NCBI GenBank assembly: GCA_002278855.1
Contig: NCGG01000004.1
Coordinates: 1-64,000 of the forward strand
Direction of reading: 5' to 3'
Source of the DNA: Sphingomonadales bacterium 28-55-16
GTDB taxonomy: Bacteria; Pseudomonadota; Alphaproteobacteria; Sphingomonadales; Sphingomonadaceae
DNA: 64,000 nucleotides
A program made the translations under genes and the position numbers. The notes under the pieces were generated by a model. It worked only from the letters and a program-made list of their open reading frames with translations. It made no database searches and was not told where the DNA came from. Within the stretch, counting starts at the first letter, position 1. Each line of letters starts with the position of its first letter. This document shows, one piece after another, positions 9,854-17,726 of the stretch.

Positions 9854-10563
9854 TGAAAATTCGTAATACCGCTCTCATCGCTGCTCTTTTGTCGGCATTT
9901 GCTATCACAGCACCCGCCGCTGCCCAGGTTTCGGGCATCGCCACGTCAGACACGGCAGGTGCTATCTTGCGTTCAAAGGCGCTTGGTACTGCGTATCAGC
10001 AAATCGGCACGCAATACGCAACAGTATCCCAGCAGCTTCAGACTAAGCGTCAAGAAATCAACAGCCTGAATGCGCAGCTTGATACCAACAAGGACAAAGA
10101 GCTCACGCAGGCCGAGCTCGATGTTGCGATTAAGGCAAAAAATCCACTGCTCGCGCAAATTGATGCGAAGCAAAAGGAAATGACCGCGCTTCAAGATCCT
10201 ATCATTCTCGCACAGCTTTATGCCATCGAGCAGATTGCCTTGAAGTATGAAGCGGCACAGCAGGCCGTCATTACCGCAAAGCGCATCAGCGTCATTCTGG
10301 CACCCGACGCATTCGTCTGGGCGCCAGAGTCGGTTGATGTGACCGGCGCGATCACGGCTGAACTCGATAAGGCTGTACCAACTGTAACAACCACGCCGCC
10401 AGCAGGTTGGCGTCCGTCGCGTCAGATTGGCGCTTTGTATCAGCAAATTCAGCAGCTTATAAGCGCTGCGTCGCAGCAAGCCCAAGCACAAGCCGCTGCT
10501 GCTGCCCAGCCGCGGGCAGGGGCTGCGCCAGCATCACCCGCTGCACAACCTGAAAGCCGTTAA
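9853..10563 (+). CDS. skp: OmpH/Skp family periplasmic chaperone
   Basis: Periplasmic holdase that delivers unfolded outer-membrane proteins to BamA. 236 residues from ATG 9853, which overlaps the bamA stop by one base (TAATG). A signal peptide ([18 protein letters not shown], cut after PAAAQ) is followed by a long coiled-coil region rich in Gln, Lys and Glu (about 55-150), as in Skp, and an Ala/Gln/Pro-rich tail. Rather longer than E. coli Skp because of that tail. Confidence 0.88.
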   Translation: MKIRNTALIAALLSAFAITAPAAAQVSGIATSDTAGAILRSKALGTAYQQIGTQYATVSQQLQTKRQEINSLNAQLDTNKDKELTQAELDVAIKAKNPLLAQIDAKQKEMTALQDPIILAQLYAIEQIALKYEAAQQAVITAKRISVILAPDAFVWAPESVDVTGAITAELDKAVPTVTTTPPAGWRPSRQIGALYQQIQQLISAASQQAQAQAAAAAQPRAGAAPASPAAQPESR

Positions 10564-10568
10564 TCCGA

Positions 10569-11030
10569 ATGTCGGGGGACGATTTTAGCAATTACGACGT
10601 CCGCAGGGTGATGGCGGTGCTGCCGCATCGTTACCCGATGCTGTTGGTCGACCGGGTAGAAGAACTCGTTCCTGATGAGCGTATTTGCGCTGTTAAGGCC
10701 GTGACTATGAATGAAGGGTTCTTTCAGGGGCATTTCCCTGGGAGACCCATCATGCCCGGTGTGATGATTGTTGAGGCACTTGCCCAAGCGGCTGGTGTTC
10801 TGGCGATGGAAAGCCTTGGTTTGATCGGATCGGGCAAGCTTGTGTATTTCATGTCGATTGACAATGCCAAGTTCCGCGCGCCGGTGGAACCCGGCTGTCT
10901 TTTGCATCTGCATGTCACGTTCGTGCAAAAGCGTGCACGCGTTTGCAAATTCGCTGGACGTGCCATGGTTGGCGATCAAGTAGCTGCTGAAGCCGAGTTT
11001 ATGGCGATGATTGCTGAGCCGCCTGCTTAA
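10569..11030 (+). CDS. fabZ: 3-hydroxyacyl-ACP dehydratase FabZ
   Basis: Dehydrates beta-hydroxyacyl-ACP in fatty acid elongation. 153 residues, hot-dog fold. Catalytic His55 in [12 protein letters not shown] and Glu69 in [10 protein letters not shown] are both present, and [13 protein letters not shown] is the family N-terminus. In many Gram-negatives lpxD lies just before fabZ and lpxA just after it; here skp joins fabZ directly and rpmE follows. Confidence 0.96.
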   Translation: MSGDDFSNYDVRRVMAVLPHRYPMLLVDRVEELVPDERICAVKAVTMNEGFFQGHFPGRPIMPGVMIVEALAQAAGVLAMESLGLIGSGKLVYFMSIDNAKFRAPVEPGCLLHLHVTFVQKRARVCKFAGRAMVGDQVAAEAEFMAMIAEPPA

Positions 11031-11184
11031 AGGGCCTGCCTGCGCGCGGTGGCTAACGCCCCCTAAGCGCGGAGCGTATTTTTAACAGTCAGTTCTTGCC
11101 TTCTTTACGCGTGCCCGCTATGCGCGGCGCTTCCGAATTTAGGGCTTCCGGTCGGAAACCGGTGGCTGAGCAAAGGAATTATGT

Positions 11185-11412
11185 ATGAAAGCCGACATTC
11201 ACCCCGATTATCACATGATCAAGGTGCAAATGACCGACGGAACTGTCTTCGAAACGCGCTCCACTTGGGGCAAGGAAGGCGACACGTTAGCATTGGATAT
11301 CGATCCAACTTCGCACCCAGCATGGACTGGTGGTTCAGGCCGTATGCTTGACACTGGTGGCCGCGTTGCCCAGTTTAACAAGCGTTTTGGTGGCCTCAGC
11401 CTCAAAAAATAA
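11185..11412 (+). CDS. rpmE: 50S ribosomal protein L31, cysteine-free form
   Basis: Large-subunit protein bridging to the small-subunit head. 75 residues: [19 protein letters not shown] at the start and [13 protein letters not shown] near the end are L31 hallmarks. The four zinc-binding cysteines of the zinc-type L31 are absent, so this is a zinc-independent version of type A L31. CAAAGGAATT supplies the ribosome binding site. The 150-bp leader contains a small stem TTCCGGTCGGAAACCGG (about 11146-11162) of unknown meaning. Confidence 0.95.
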   Translation: MKADIHPDYHMIKVQMTDGTVFETRSTWGKEGDTLALDIDPTSHPAWTGGSGRMLDTGGRVAQFNKRFGGLSLKK

Positions 11413-11423
11413 GTTTATCCATG

Positions 11424-11443
11424 TGCCGGGTTGACGCCCGGCA
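11424..11443 (+). terminator. Hairpin after rpmE
   Basis: TGCCGGG (11424-11430), loop TTGACG, CCCGGCA (11437-11443): perfect 7-bp stem just past the rpmE stop. No T-run, so it is a weak or Rho-assisted terminator candidate. Confidence 0.45.
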
Positions 11444-11496
11444 TAGGACAAATTTAAGACCAAAATATTGGAGTGCGTCTGCCTTAGTGACGCTAT

Positions 11497-11574
11497 GGCG
11501 ATCGTAGCTCAGTTGGTTAGAGCGCTGGTTTGTGGTACCAGAGGTCGGGGGTTCAAGACCCCTCGGTCGCCCCA
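11497..11574 (+). tRNA. tRNA-His (anticodon GTG)
   Basis: A full cloverleaf can be drawn. The acceptor 5' strand GCGATCG (11498-11504) pairs with CGGTCGC (11564-11570); D stem GCTC/GAGC; anticodon stem CTGGT/ACCAG with loop TTGTGGT, anticodon GTG at 11532-11534; T arm GGGGG-TTCAAGA-CCCCT. C73 at 11571 is followed by an encoded CCA (11572-11574). The extra G at 11497 is the G-1 that pairs with C73, the identity element of histidine tRNAs. It stands alone between rpmE and the dehydrogenase gene. Confidence 0.96.
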
Positions 11575-11682
11575 TTCTCCCTACACATTCCGGATGACAA
11601 TTGCTGTGCGTAATATTATTACGCATTTTCGTAATTTGATTCCGAAGCCGCAATGCGGCATTTTCGAACTGGGGAATGCATA

Positions 11683-12714
11683 ATGCCCGCTATTTGGGAC
11701 CTGCCTGATTTTGACTCGCATGAAGCGGTTCATATGTTTGATGACCGAGTGACAGGGCTTAAGGCGGTTATCGCTGTGCATTCGACGCATTTGGGGCCAG
11801 CGGCAGGCGGCACCCGCTTTTGGCATTACCCCGAATCACAAGCAGCGATCACAGACGCGCTGCGCCTTTCGCGTGGAATGAGTTATAAGAATGCCATGGC
11901 GGGGCTATCTGCAGGTGGCGGTAAAGCGGTCATTCTGGCGAACCCTGCGCGGACCAAAGCACAAGATATGCTTGATGCATTTGCCCGCGCTGTGGATTCT
12001 CTGGGCGGGAAATATGTCACAGCGCAGGATGTCGGCATGTCTGAGGCGGATATGGTTTCACTGTCAAAAGTGACCCCGTATGTTGCTGGATTACCTGACC
12101 AAGGTGGCGATCCTGGCCCATATACCGCGCGCGGCGTATTTTTAGGGGTTCAGGCTGCAGCCAAGCACGCTTTGGGCACTGATGACATGTCGGGCGTTCA
12201 CGTTGCTGTCCAAGGCGTGGGCAGCGTTGGCGGTGGACTTGCCCGTTATCTCGCTGAACAGGGTGCTAAGTTGACGCTGGCGGACGTTGATGAGCAGCGT
12301 GCAGCAGACCTTGCGGCTGAGCTAGGTGCGACGTGCGTAGCGGCAGATCGCATAATGCATGTTGAAGCGGATATTTTTAGTCCATGCGCGTTGGGGGCTA
12401 TACTTACGGAAGCGAGCGTAGCGGCATTAAAAGTGCGCGCGGTCGCCGGCGGCGCGAACAATCAGCTCGCCACAGGGCATGAGGGCCGAATGCTAGCCAA
12501 TCGCGGCATTCTCTACGCGCCTGATTATGTTATCAATGCTGGCGGCATTATCAATGTTTTGCGCCAAGTTGAAAATGCGGACGATGCAGAAATTAACCGT
12601 CGGATTGACGCCATTCCGGGCCGGTTGTCTGCCATTTGGGTTGAAAGCGATTCGGATGGAACGACGCCAGCTGAAGTCGCCGACAATATGGCAAAAAAGC
12701 TTATTGGCAGATGA
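11683..12714 (+). CDS. Leucine/phenylalanine/valine-type NAD-dependent amino acid dehydrogenase
   Basis: Predicted reversible oxidative deamination of a branched-chain or aromatic amino acid with NAD. 343 residues from ATG 11683 (GGGGAA at 11671). N-terminal domain motifs GPAAGGTRFWHYP and MSYKNAMAGLSAGGGKAV carry the catalytic lysines; the Rossmann motif VQGVGSVGGGLA follows at about 175; GGANNQL and APDYVINAGGIINV are typical of leucine dehydrogenases. I cannot tell leucine from phenylalanine specificity by eye. Two in-frame codons for Met upstream are ignored because the SD favours this start. Confidence 0.85.
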   Translation: MPAIWDLPDFDSHEAVHMFDDRVTGLKAVIAVHSTHLGPAAGGTRFWHYPESQAAITDALRLSRGMSYKNAMAGLSAGGGKAVILANPARTKAQDMLDAFARAVDSLGGKYVTAQDVGMSEADMVSLSKVTPYVAGLPDQGGDPGPYTARGVFLGVQAAAKHALGTDDMSGVHVAVQGVGSVGGGLARYLAEQGAKLTLADVDEQRAADLAAELGATCVAADRIMHVEADIFSPCALGAILTEASVAALKVRAVAGGANNQLATGHEGRMLANRGILYAPDYVINAGGIINVLRQVENADDAEINRRIDAIPGRLSAIWVESDSDGTTPAEVADNMAKKLIGR

Positions 12715-12766
12715 AGCCGAATCCGTTGGCGTAACGCTTTTACAATGCTAGAGGCTCACCCCAGAT

Positions 12767-13483
12767 ATGCACCGTTTCGCCAATCCTGCTCGTTTTTTGC
12801 GTATCGCAAAGCCACTAACCCCGGCCTTATTTTGGCCCGGGTTAGTCTTGACGCTTGTCGCCTGTATTTGGGGGATATTTTTCACGCCTACTGAACGTTT
12901 GATGGGCGATACAGTTAAGATCATATTTGTCCATGTCCCCGCTGCTTGGCTTGGCATGGGGGGCTGGACCGGCATTGCCATAGCGAGCATCGTCCAATTG
13001 GTGTGGCGCCATCCACTGGCGGGCGTGTCCGCTCGGGCTATTGCTGTTCCTGGCGCAACTTTTGCAGCCATTTGCCTTATCACGGGGTCGATCTGGGGGC
13101 GTCCAACATGGGGAACCTGGTGGGTGTGGGATGGCCGGCTGACATCCATGCTTGTGCTCTTCTTTTTGTATCTCGGATATATCGCGTTATCAAACGCGTC
13201 GAGTGACAAGGGGGACACGAGCCGCGTTGCGGCTGTTTTTGGCATTATTGGCGCAATCAATATCCCCATTATCAACCGCTCGGTCATCTGGTGGGAAAGT
13301 CAGCACCAAAAGGCGAGCATTACCCTCAGCGGATCGTCCATTGACTCTGCTTATTTGGTTCCATTGTTTGTTGCCGTCGCCGGCTTCAGTTTATTGTTCA
13401 GCGCGCTTGTGTTGATGCGAATGCGCGCTGCACTGGCAGAAATGCGTATAGAGGTGCGGATGCGCCGGATGGCGGAGGATTAA
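12767..13483 (+). CDS. ccmC: Heme exporter/handling protein CcmC
   Basis: Cytochrome c maturation: loads heme onto CcmE in the periplasm. 238 residues with six membrane helices. The tryptophan-rich heme-handling motif WGRPTWGTWWVWD lies near residues 110-122, with conserved His residues in FVHVPAAW and downstream of the WWES region. First gene of a ccmC-D-E-F-G-H-I unit; ccmA and ccmB, the ABC transporter parts, are not in the window. The ccmD start overlaps its stop (TAATG). Confidence 0.95.
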   Translation: MHRFANPARFLRIAKPLTPALFWPGLVLTLVACIWGIFFTPTERLMGDTVKIIFVHVPAAWLGMGGWTGIAIASIVQLVWRHPLAGVSARAIAVPGATFAAICLITGSIWGRPTWGTWWVWDGRLTSMLVLFFLYLGYIALSNASSDKGDTSRVAAVFGIIGAINIPIINRSVIWWESQHQKASITLSGSSIDSAYLVPLFVAVAGFSLLFSALVLMRMRAALAEMRIEVRMRRMAED

Positions 13484-13614
13484 TGCCCCACGCCCCGTTT
13501 ATCATTGCGTCCTTTGCCGTTGCCGGCGTCGGCATGACTTGGCTTATAGTTTCGAGCTATCTGTCGATGCGCCGCGCCGAGGGTTTTGCAGCCAAACTAA
13601 AGGATCGGCCATGA
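13483..13614 (+). CDS. ccmD: Heme exporter protein CcmD (43 residues)
   Basis: Short single-span membrane protein that helps release holo-CcmE from CcmABC. Frame MPHAPFIIASFAVAGVGMTW..., one hydrophobic segment (about residues 6-25) followed by a basic cytoplasmic tail with MRRAEGFAAK, exactly the CcmD plan. Start overlaps the ccmC stop by one base and its stop overlaps the ccmE ATG by three (ATGA). Short enough to be missed by length cut-offs. Confidence 0.88.
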   Translation: MPHAPFIIASFAVAGVGMTWLIVSSYLSMRRAEGFAAKLKDRP

Positions 13615-14060
13615 AACCAAAACATCAGCGGTTGCTTTTGGCAGCCATTGCTGTTGTTGCGTTGGTTGGTGCTGGCCTGATTGCCGCATCAGCCTTGCGC
13701 GAAGAAGCGTCCTATTTTTATACCCCGACAACCTTAGCGTCTGCAAATGTTCCGCCCGGAAAAGCGATCCGACTAGGTGGCATGGTGCAAAAGGGGTCCA
13801 TCGTGCACGGCGCGGATGGTGTGTCGATCACCTTCACGGTTCAGGATCAGGAGCGCAGTCAGAAGGTCGCTTATCGCGGAATTACCCCAGATCTCTTTGT
13901 TGAAGGCTCTGGCGTGGTTGCGGATGGTCGACTTGGGGCGGACCGCGTGTTCGTGGCCGACAGCTTGCTCGCCAAGCATGACGAAAATTATGTGCCCAAA
14001 GAATTGGCTGACATTGATATGAATGCGGCTGCTCATACGAAGGACACGCTTGTACCATGA
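13611..14060 (+). CDS. ccmE: Cytochrome c maturation heme chaperone CcmE
   Basis: Periplasmic, membrane-anchored chaperone that binds heme covalently and passes it to CcmF. 149 residues from ATG 13611 (MKPKHQRLLL); one N-terminal anchor (about 8-28), OB-fold domain, and the heme-attachment motif L-A-K-H-D-E-N-Y with His123 and Tyr127. An earlier in-frame start at 13539 lies inside ccmD and is not needed. Coupled to ccmD by an ATGA overlap. Confidence 0.95.
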   Translation: MKPKHQRLLLAAIAVVALVGAGLIAASALREEASYFYTPTTLASANVPPGKAIRLGGMVQKGSIVHGADGVSITFTVQDQERSQKVAYRGITPDLFVEGSGVVADGRLGADRVFVADSLLAKHDENYVPKELADIDMNAAAHTKDTLVP

Positions 14061-14087
14061 AGACATTAGCGGAATGAGGGCTTTCAC

Positions 14088-16019
14088 ATGATTGCAGAAG
14101 CCGGATTAGCGGCTCTTTGGCTCGCGGCGTCGATGGCGCTGCTTCAGTTCATGGCCGGGCTGACCCTGTTGCGCGCTGGCGCGGGGCAGTTGGTCCCTCT
14201 CATTAAACCTGCTGCTTATGTGCAGGGTGCCTTGTGCACTTTTGCGTTCTTCGCACTGATGTGGCTGTTTTACGTGACGGATCTGTCCGTGCTTTTGGTC
14301 GCAAACAACAGCCATATTGATAAGCCACTTATTTTCAAACTCGCTGGCACATGGGGTAATCATGAAGGCTCGATGCTTTTGTGGGTGACGATATTGTCCG
14401 TGTCAGGCGCTGCGATTGCATTTTTGGAAAAGCGTGTTGAGGCCAAGACGCTGTCGGCCACTTTGGCTGTGCAAGCGTTTCTTGCGCTTGGTTTTTTTGC
14501 GTTTTTGTTGTTTTCGTCCAACCCCTTTGAACGCCTTGTACCCGCACCTGTTGAGGGCGCCGGCCTTAACCCGTTGCTTCAGGACGTTGGTCTCGCGTTC
14601 CACCCGCCGACATTGTATTTCGGCTATGTCGGCCTTTCGATTGCTTTCTCTTTTGCTGTCGGCGCGTTGCTCACAAATCAAGTTGAGCCCGCCTTTGCCC
14701 GTGCGATGCGGCCGTGGGTTTTGGGCGCATGGATTTTTCTGACCATTGGTATCGCGGCAGGCAGCTACTGGGCTTATTATGAGCTTGGTTGGGGCGGCTG
14801 GTGGTTTTGGGATCCCGTAGAAAACGCGTCGCTGATGCCATGGCTCGCAGGGACTGCGCTGTTGCATTCGGTCAGTGTTCTCGCCACGCGCAACGCATTA
14901 CGCGCGTGGACCATCATACTTGCTCTGGTGGCCTTTGCAATGTCGATGGCGGGCACGTTTCTAGTGCGCTCGGGCATCTTAACCAGCGTTCACGCATTTG
15001 CCGTCGACCCGGAACGTGGTTCGTTCATTCTGGCGCTTATGCTTCTCTACACTGGCCTTGCCTTTGTTATTTTTGCCTTGCGTATCGGGACAGTCAAGCA
15101 GGGTGAGCCGTTCCAATTGTTCAGCCGTGAGGGCGGAATTGTCGCAAACAACATATTCCTCAGTGTCATTTTGGCGGTTGTGTTGATTGGAACACTCTAC
15201 CCGCTCGCGGCCGAGGCAATGGGCGACAAGATATCAGTTGGTCCGCCATATTTTAACAAGGCGACCGTTCCGATTGCCGTTCTTTTAATGCTTGCTTTGC
15301 TATTGGGCCCCCTATTGCGGTGGCGTCGGGATGACCTGATGCGTTTGAAATATTGGATCATAGGTGCGGTGGCGATCCTGCTGACGAGTTGCCTTGCGAT
15401 AGGGAGCTTGGCGCCTGAAATCGGGATCTTCCCTTTATTGGGTATCGCCTTGTCTATGGCGCTTGCTGTGGCTGCATGGTTGCCGCTTAAGGGACGCAAG
15501 CTGCTCCGCACGCCTTTACCCATTTTCGGGATGGTAATCGCCCATTTCGGCATCGCCGTCAGCGTCTTTGGTATGGCTGCGGAATCAGGCTTTTCATCTG
15601 AAACGCTTACGGCGCTCGCACCTGGCGAAAGTGCGAAGGTCGCTGGATGGAACGTAAAGCTTAGCGATGTCAATCCCGTCGTCGGTGATAATTGGGTTGC
15701 GGTTGAAGGTGAGATGATTGCGGCTAAGAATGGCAACAGCTTTTCGCTGCATCCGCAATCACGGCAATTTTTCAAACCTCCCATGCAGACGAGCGAAGCG
15801 GCATTGCTGACACGTTGGAATGGCCAATTATATGCCGTTATTGCGCAGCCTGATCAAGAAGGCGACGGCCGCTGGCAAGTGCGCTTATGGTGGAAACCCT
15901 TCGTGACATTCATCTGGGGCGGTGCAGCATTGATCGCTCTTGGTGGAGCCATGGCGCTTTTAGGTCGCATGTTTCGCCGGGCTAAGAAGCCAGCGAGAAA
16001 CGCGTGGCAAGCTGAATGA
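14088..16019 (+). CDS. ccmF: Cytochrome c heme lyase subunit CcmF
   Basis: Large membrane subunit of the heme ligation complex that attaches heme to the CXXCH cysteines of apocytochrome c. 643 residues and about 14-15 membrane helices. The WWD signature reads GWGGWWFWDPVENASLMPWL (near residues 237-256), with conserved His in NHEGSM and FHPPTLY. Overlaps ccmG by 4 bases (ATGA). Confidence 0.96.
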   Translation: MIAEAGLAALWLAASMALLQFMAGLTLLRAGAGQLVPLIKPAAYVQGALCTFAFFALMWLFYVTDLSVLLVANNSHIDKPLIFKLAGTWGNHEGSMLLWVTILSVSGAAIAFLEKRVEAKTLSATLAVQAFLALGFFAFLLFSSNPFERLVPAPVEGAGLNPLLQDVGLAFHPPTLYFGYVGLSIAFSFAVGALLTNQVEPAFARAMRPWVLGAWIFLTIGIAAGSYWAYYELGWGGWWFWDPVENASLMPWLAGTALLHSVSVLATRNALRAWTIILALVAFAMSMAGTFLVRSGILTSVHAFAVDPERGSFILALMLLYTGLAFVIFALRIGTVKQGEPFQLFSREGGIVANNIFLSVILAVVLIGTLYPLAAEAMGDKISVGPPYFNKATVPIAVLLMLALLLGPLLRWRRDDLMRLKYWIIGAVAILLTSCLAIGSLAPEIGIFPLLGIALSMALAVAAWLPLKGRKLLRTPLPIFGMVIAHFGIAVSVFGMAAESGFSSETLTALAPGESAKVAGWNVKLSDVNPVVGDNWVAVEGEMIAAKNGNSFSLHPQSRQFFKPPMQTSEAALLTRWNGQLYAVIAQPDQEGDGRWQVRLWWKPFVTFIWGGAALIALGGAMALLGRMFRRAKKPARNAWQAE

Positions 16020-16546
16020 AACGGCCCTGGCTTTTATGGGTGCCGCTTGCGGTCACGGTATGCATTGGCGGGCTGGCCGCTTATGGCTTGATTGTGCCGA
16101 AAGACGAGCAAGTCCATTCGGCAATGATTGGGCGTCAGCTTCCTGCATTTGCGTTGCCTCCTGCGGCGCAGGGCGTTTTGCCATTATCAAACACCGATAT
16201 GGGTGACGGGACACCAAGGCTGCTCAACATTTTTGCCAGCTGGTGCATTCCATGCAAGGCTGAAGCGCCGCAGCTTGAGGCGTTAAAAGCCGCAGGCGTC
16301 GAGATTGACGGGATCGCTATTCGCGATCGTCCAGAAGACGTCGCTGCGTTTCTGAATGAATTTGGTAATCCGTATCGCCGCATCGGGTCAGACAGTGAAA
16401 TGGCGGTTCAGCTTAAACTCGGGTCGTCGGGTGTACCTGAAACTTACGTGATCGGCGCCGACGGCATGATATTGTTCCAGCATATCGGCGATATCCGCGC
16501 AGAACATGTGCCGATGCTCATCGAAAAACTGAAGGCGACGAAATGA
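16016..16546 (+). CDS. ccmG: Thiol:disulfide interchange protein CcmG/DsbE
   Basis: Membrane-anchored periplasmic thioredoxin that reduces apocytochrome c or CcmH cysteines before heme attachment. 176 residues; N-terminal anchor at about 5-26, thioredoxin fold, redox motif W-C-I-P-C-K with Cys77 and Cys80, and the cis-proline segment GVPETYVIG. Sits between ccmF and ccmH with 4-base overlaps on both sides. Confidence 0.95.
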   Translation: MKRPWLLWVPLAVTVCIGGLAAYGLIVPKDEQVHSAMIGRQLPAFALPPAAQGVLPLSNTDMGDGTPRLLNIFASWCIPCKAEAPQLEALKAAGVEIDGIAIRDRPEDVAAFLNEFGNPYRRIGSDSEMAVQLKLGSSGVPETYVIGADGMILFQHIGDIRAEHVPMLIEKLKATK

Positions 16547-16944
16547 GAATATTCGTCTCTATTCTGTTGTTGTTAGCGGCGCCCGTTTTTGCCCAAGGTA
16601 GCGGACCAACGCCCGCCTTTGCAAACCGCCAGCTTCCGGACCCCGCGGATGAGGCGGAAGCCATGCGTCTGATGCACAGTTTGCGGTGTATCCAATGCCA
16701 AGGCCAGTCCATAGCCGACAGCGACGCGTCGATGGCCGCGACTATGCGTGCCGAAGTACGTCAACAAATTGCCGCGGGCCAACAGCCTGAGGCAATCCGC
16801 GGCTGGATGATCGAACGTTATGGCGAATGGGTTAGCTTTGAACCCGATTTCAAGGGCGCGGGGCTCTTGCTTTGGCTGACACCATTTATCTTGCTCATTG
16901 TGTCGCTTTGGTTAGCGCGCGGGCTGTTTCGGAGGCGAACATGA
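16543..16944 (+). CDS. ccmH: Cytochrome c biogenesis protein CcmH
   Basis: Periplasmic thiol oxidoreductase with a C-terminal anchor that handles apocytochrome c. 133 residues: cleavable signal (MRIFVSILLLLAAPVFAQG), the motif L-R-C-I-Q-C-Q-G-Q-S-I-A-D-S with Cys49 and Cys52 (LRCxxCQ consensus), then one membrane helix near residues 107-127 and a short basic tail. Overlaps ccmG and ccmI. Confidence 0.94.
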   Translation: MRIFVSILLLLAAPVFAQGSGPTPAFANRQLPDPADEAEAMRLMHSLRCIQCQGQSIADSDASMAATMRAEVRQQIAAGQQPEAIRGWMIERYGEWVSFEPDFKGAGLLLWLTPFILLIVSLWLARGLFRRRT

Positions 16945-17597
16945 ACGGTTGGGTTGCACTTGGCCTTTTGTCGGCCCTCAGCTTGTTAGTGCTGAGCTGG
17001 TTTGTCCGTTTGTCAAAGGGGCTATGGCAAATTGCTGCTGCTGCAGTTTTATTGGGCATGACTGGCTACGCTCTGCAAGGACGCCCATCAGCGCCATCTT
17101 CACCAGCCAAACCGCTCGCGGTTAATGAGGCTGGTGCCACGCAGCTGATCGATATCCGCGCTGATATGGACCAAAGTTTCGGTGGTGCACAACGCTGGCT
17201 GATCACGGCCGATTCCTTTGCCAAGCAAGGGGATTATGCATCAGCCGCATCCTATATTCAGTCGGGACTGCGCAGTGATCCGAAAAATCCTGATCTTTGG
17301 TCTGCGCTTGGGGTGCAGCTGATGCTGGCGAGTGAGGGACAAATGTCCCCTCCAGCGCAGTTGGCCTTCGACAAAGCGCGCGCCATCCAGCCTAATCACC
17401 CCGCACCATATTATTTCGCAGGCCTTGCCCACATGATTAGCGGTGACCTAAATGGCGGTGTCCTCTTATGGGAAAAAACCCTTTCGCTCGCGACGCCAAA
17501 TGCGAAATGGAAAGTCGGCATTGAGTCGCAATTGCAAGCCGCCAAAGCGTTGCAGGCGGAAGCAGCGCAGGCCCAATCAAAATCCTCAATTAAGTAA
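16941..17597 (+). CDS. ccmI: CcmI-like TPR protein
   Basis: Presents apocytochrome c to the heme ligation complex. 218 residues from ATG 16941, which overlaps the ccmH stop (ATGA). Two membrane segments at the N-terminus (about 5-25 and 30-46), then TPR-like helices (about 80-200: NPDLWSALGVQLMLASEGQ..., HPAPYYFAGLAHMISGDLNGGVLLWEKTL). Shorter than classical CcmI, but it matches the CcmH C-terminal half arrangement. Last gene of the ccm unit. Confidence 0.82.
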   Translation: MNGWVALGLLSALSLLVLSWFVRLSKGLWQIAAAAVLLGMTGYALQGRPSAPSSPAKPLAVNEAGATQLIDIRADMDQSFGGAQRWLITADSFAKQGDYASAASYIQSGLRSDPKNPDLWSALGVQLMLASEGQMSPPAQLAFDKARAIQPNHPAPYYFAGLAHMISGDLNGGVLLWEKTLSLATPNAKWKVGIESQLQAAKALQAEAAQAQSKSSIK

Positions 17598-17672
17598 CGG
17601 AAAAAGTTGGTTTTTCTTAAAAATTTGCGTCAGTATTGCTGTGTTGTGAAGGGGGAAATGGCGTGCTATTGC

Positions 17673-17707
17673 GCCCAACCCTTCTGCTTTTAATGCTGCA
17701 GTTGGGC
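17673..17707 (+). promoter_or_regulatory. Inverted repeat in the kup leader
   Basis: GCCCAAC (17673-17679) and GTTGGGC (17701-17707) form a perfect 7-bp stem around a 21-base loop, ending 19 bases before the kup start. It could be an mRNA leader structure or an operator; the sequence alone does not decide. Confidence 0.35.
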
Positions 17708-17726
17708 TTAAGGCCGGGGAAACAAA

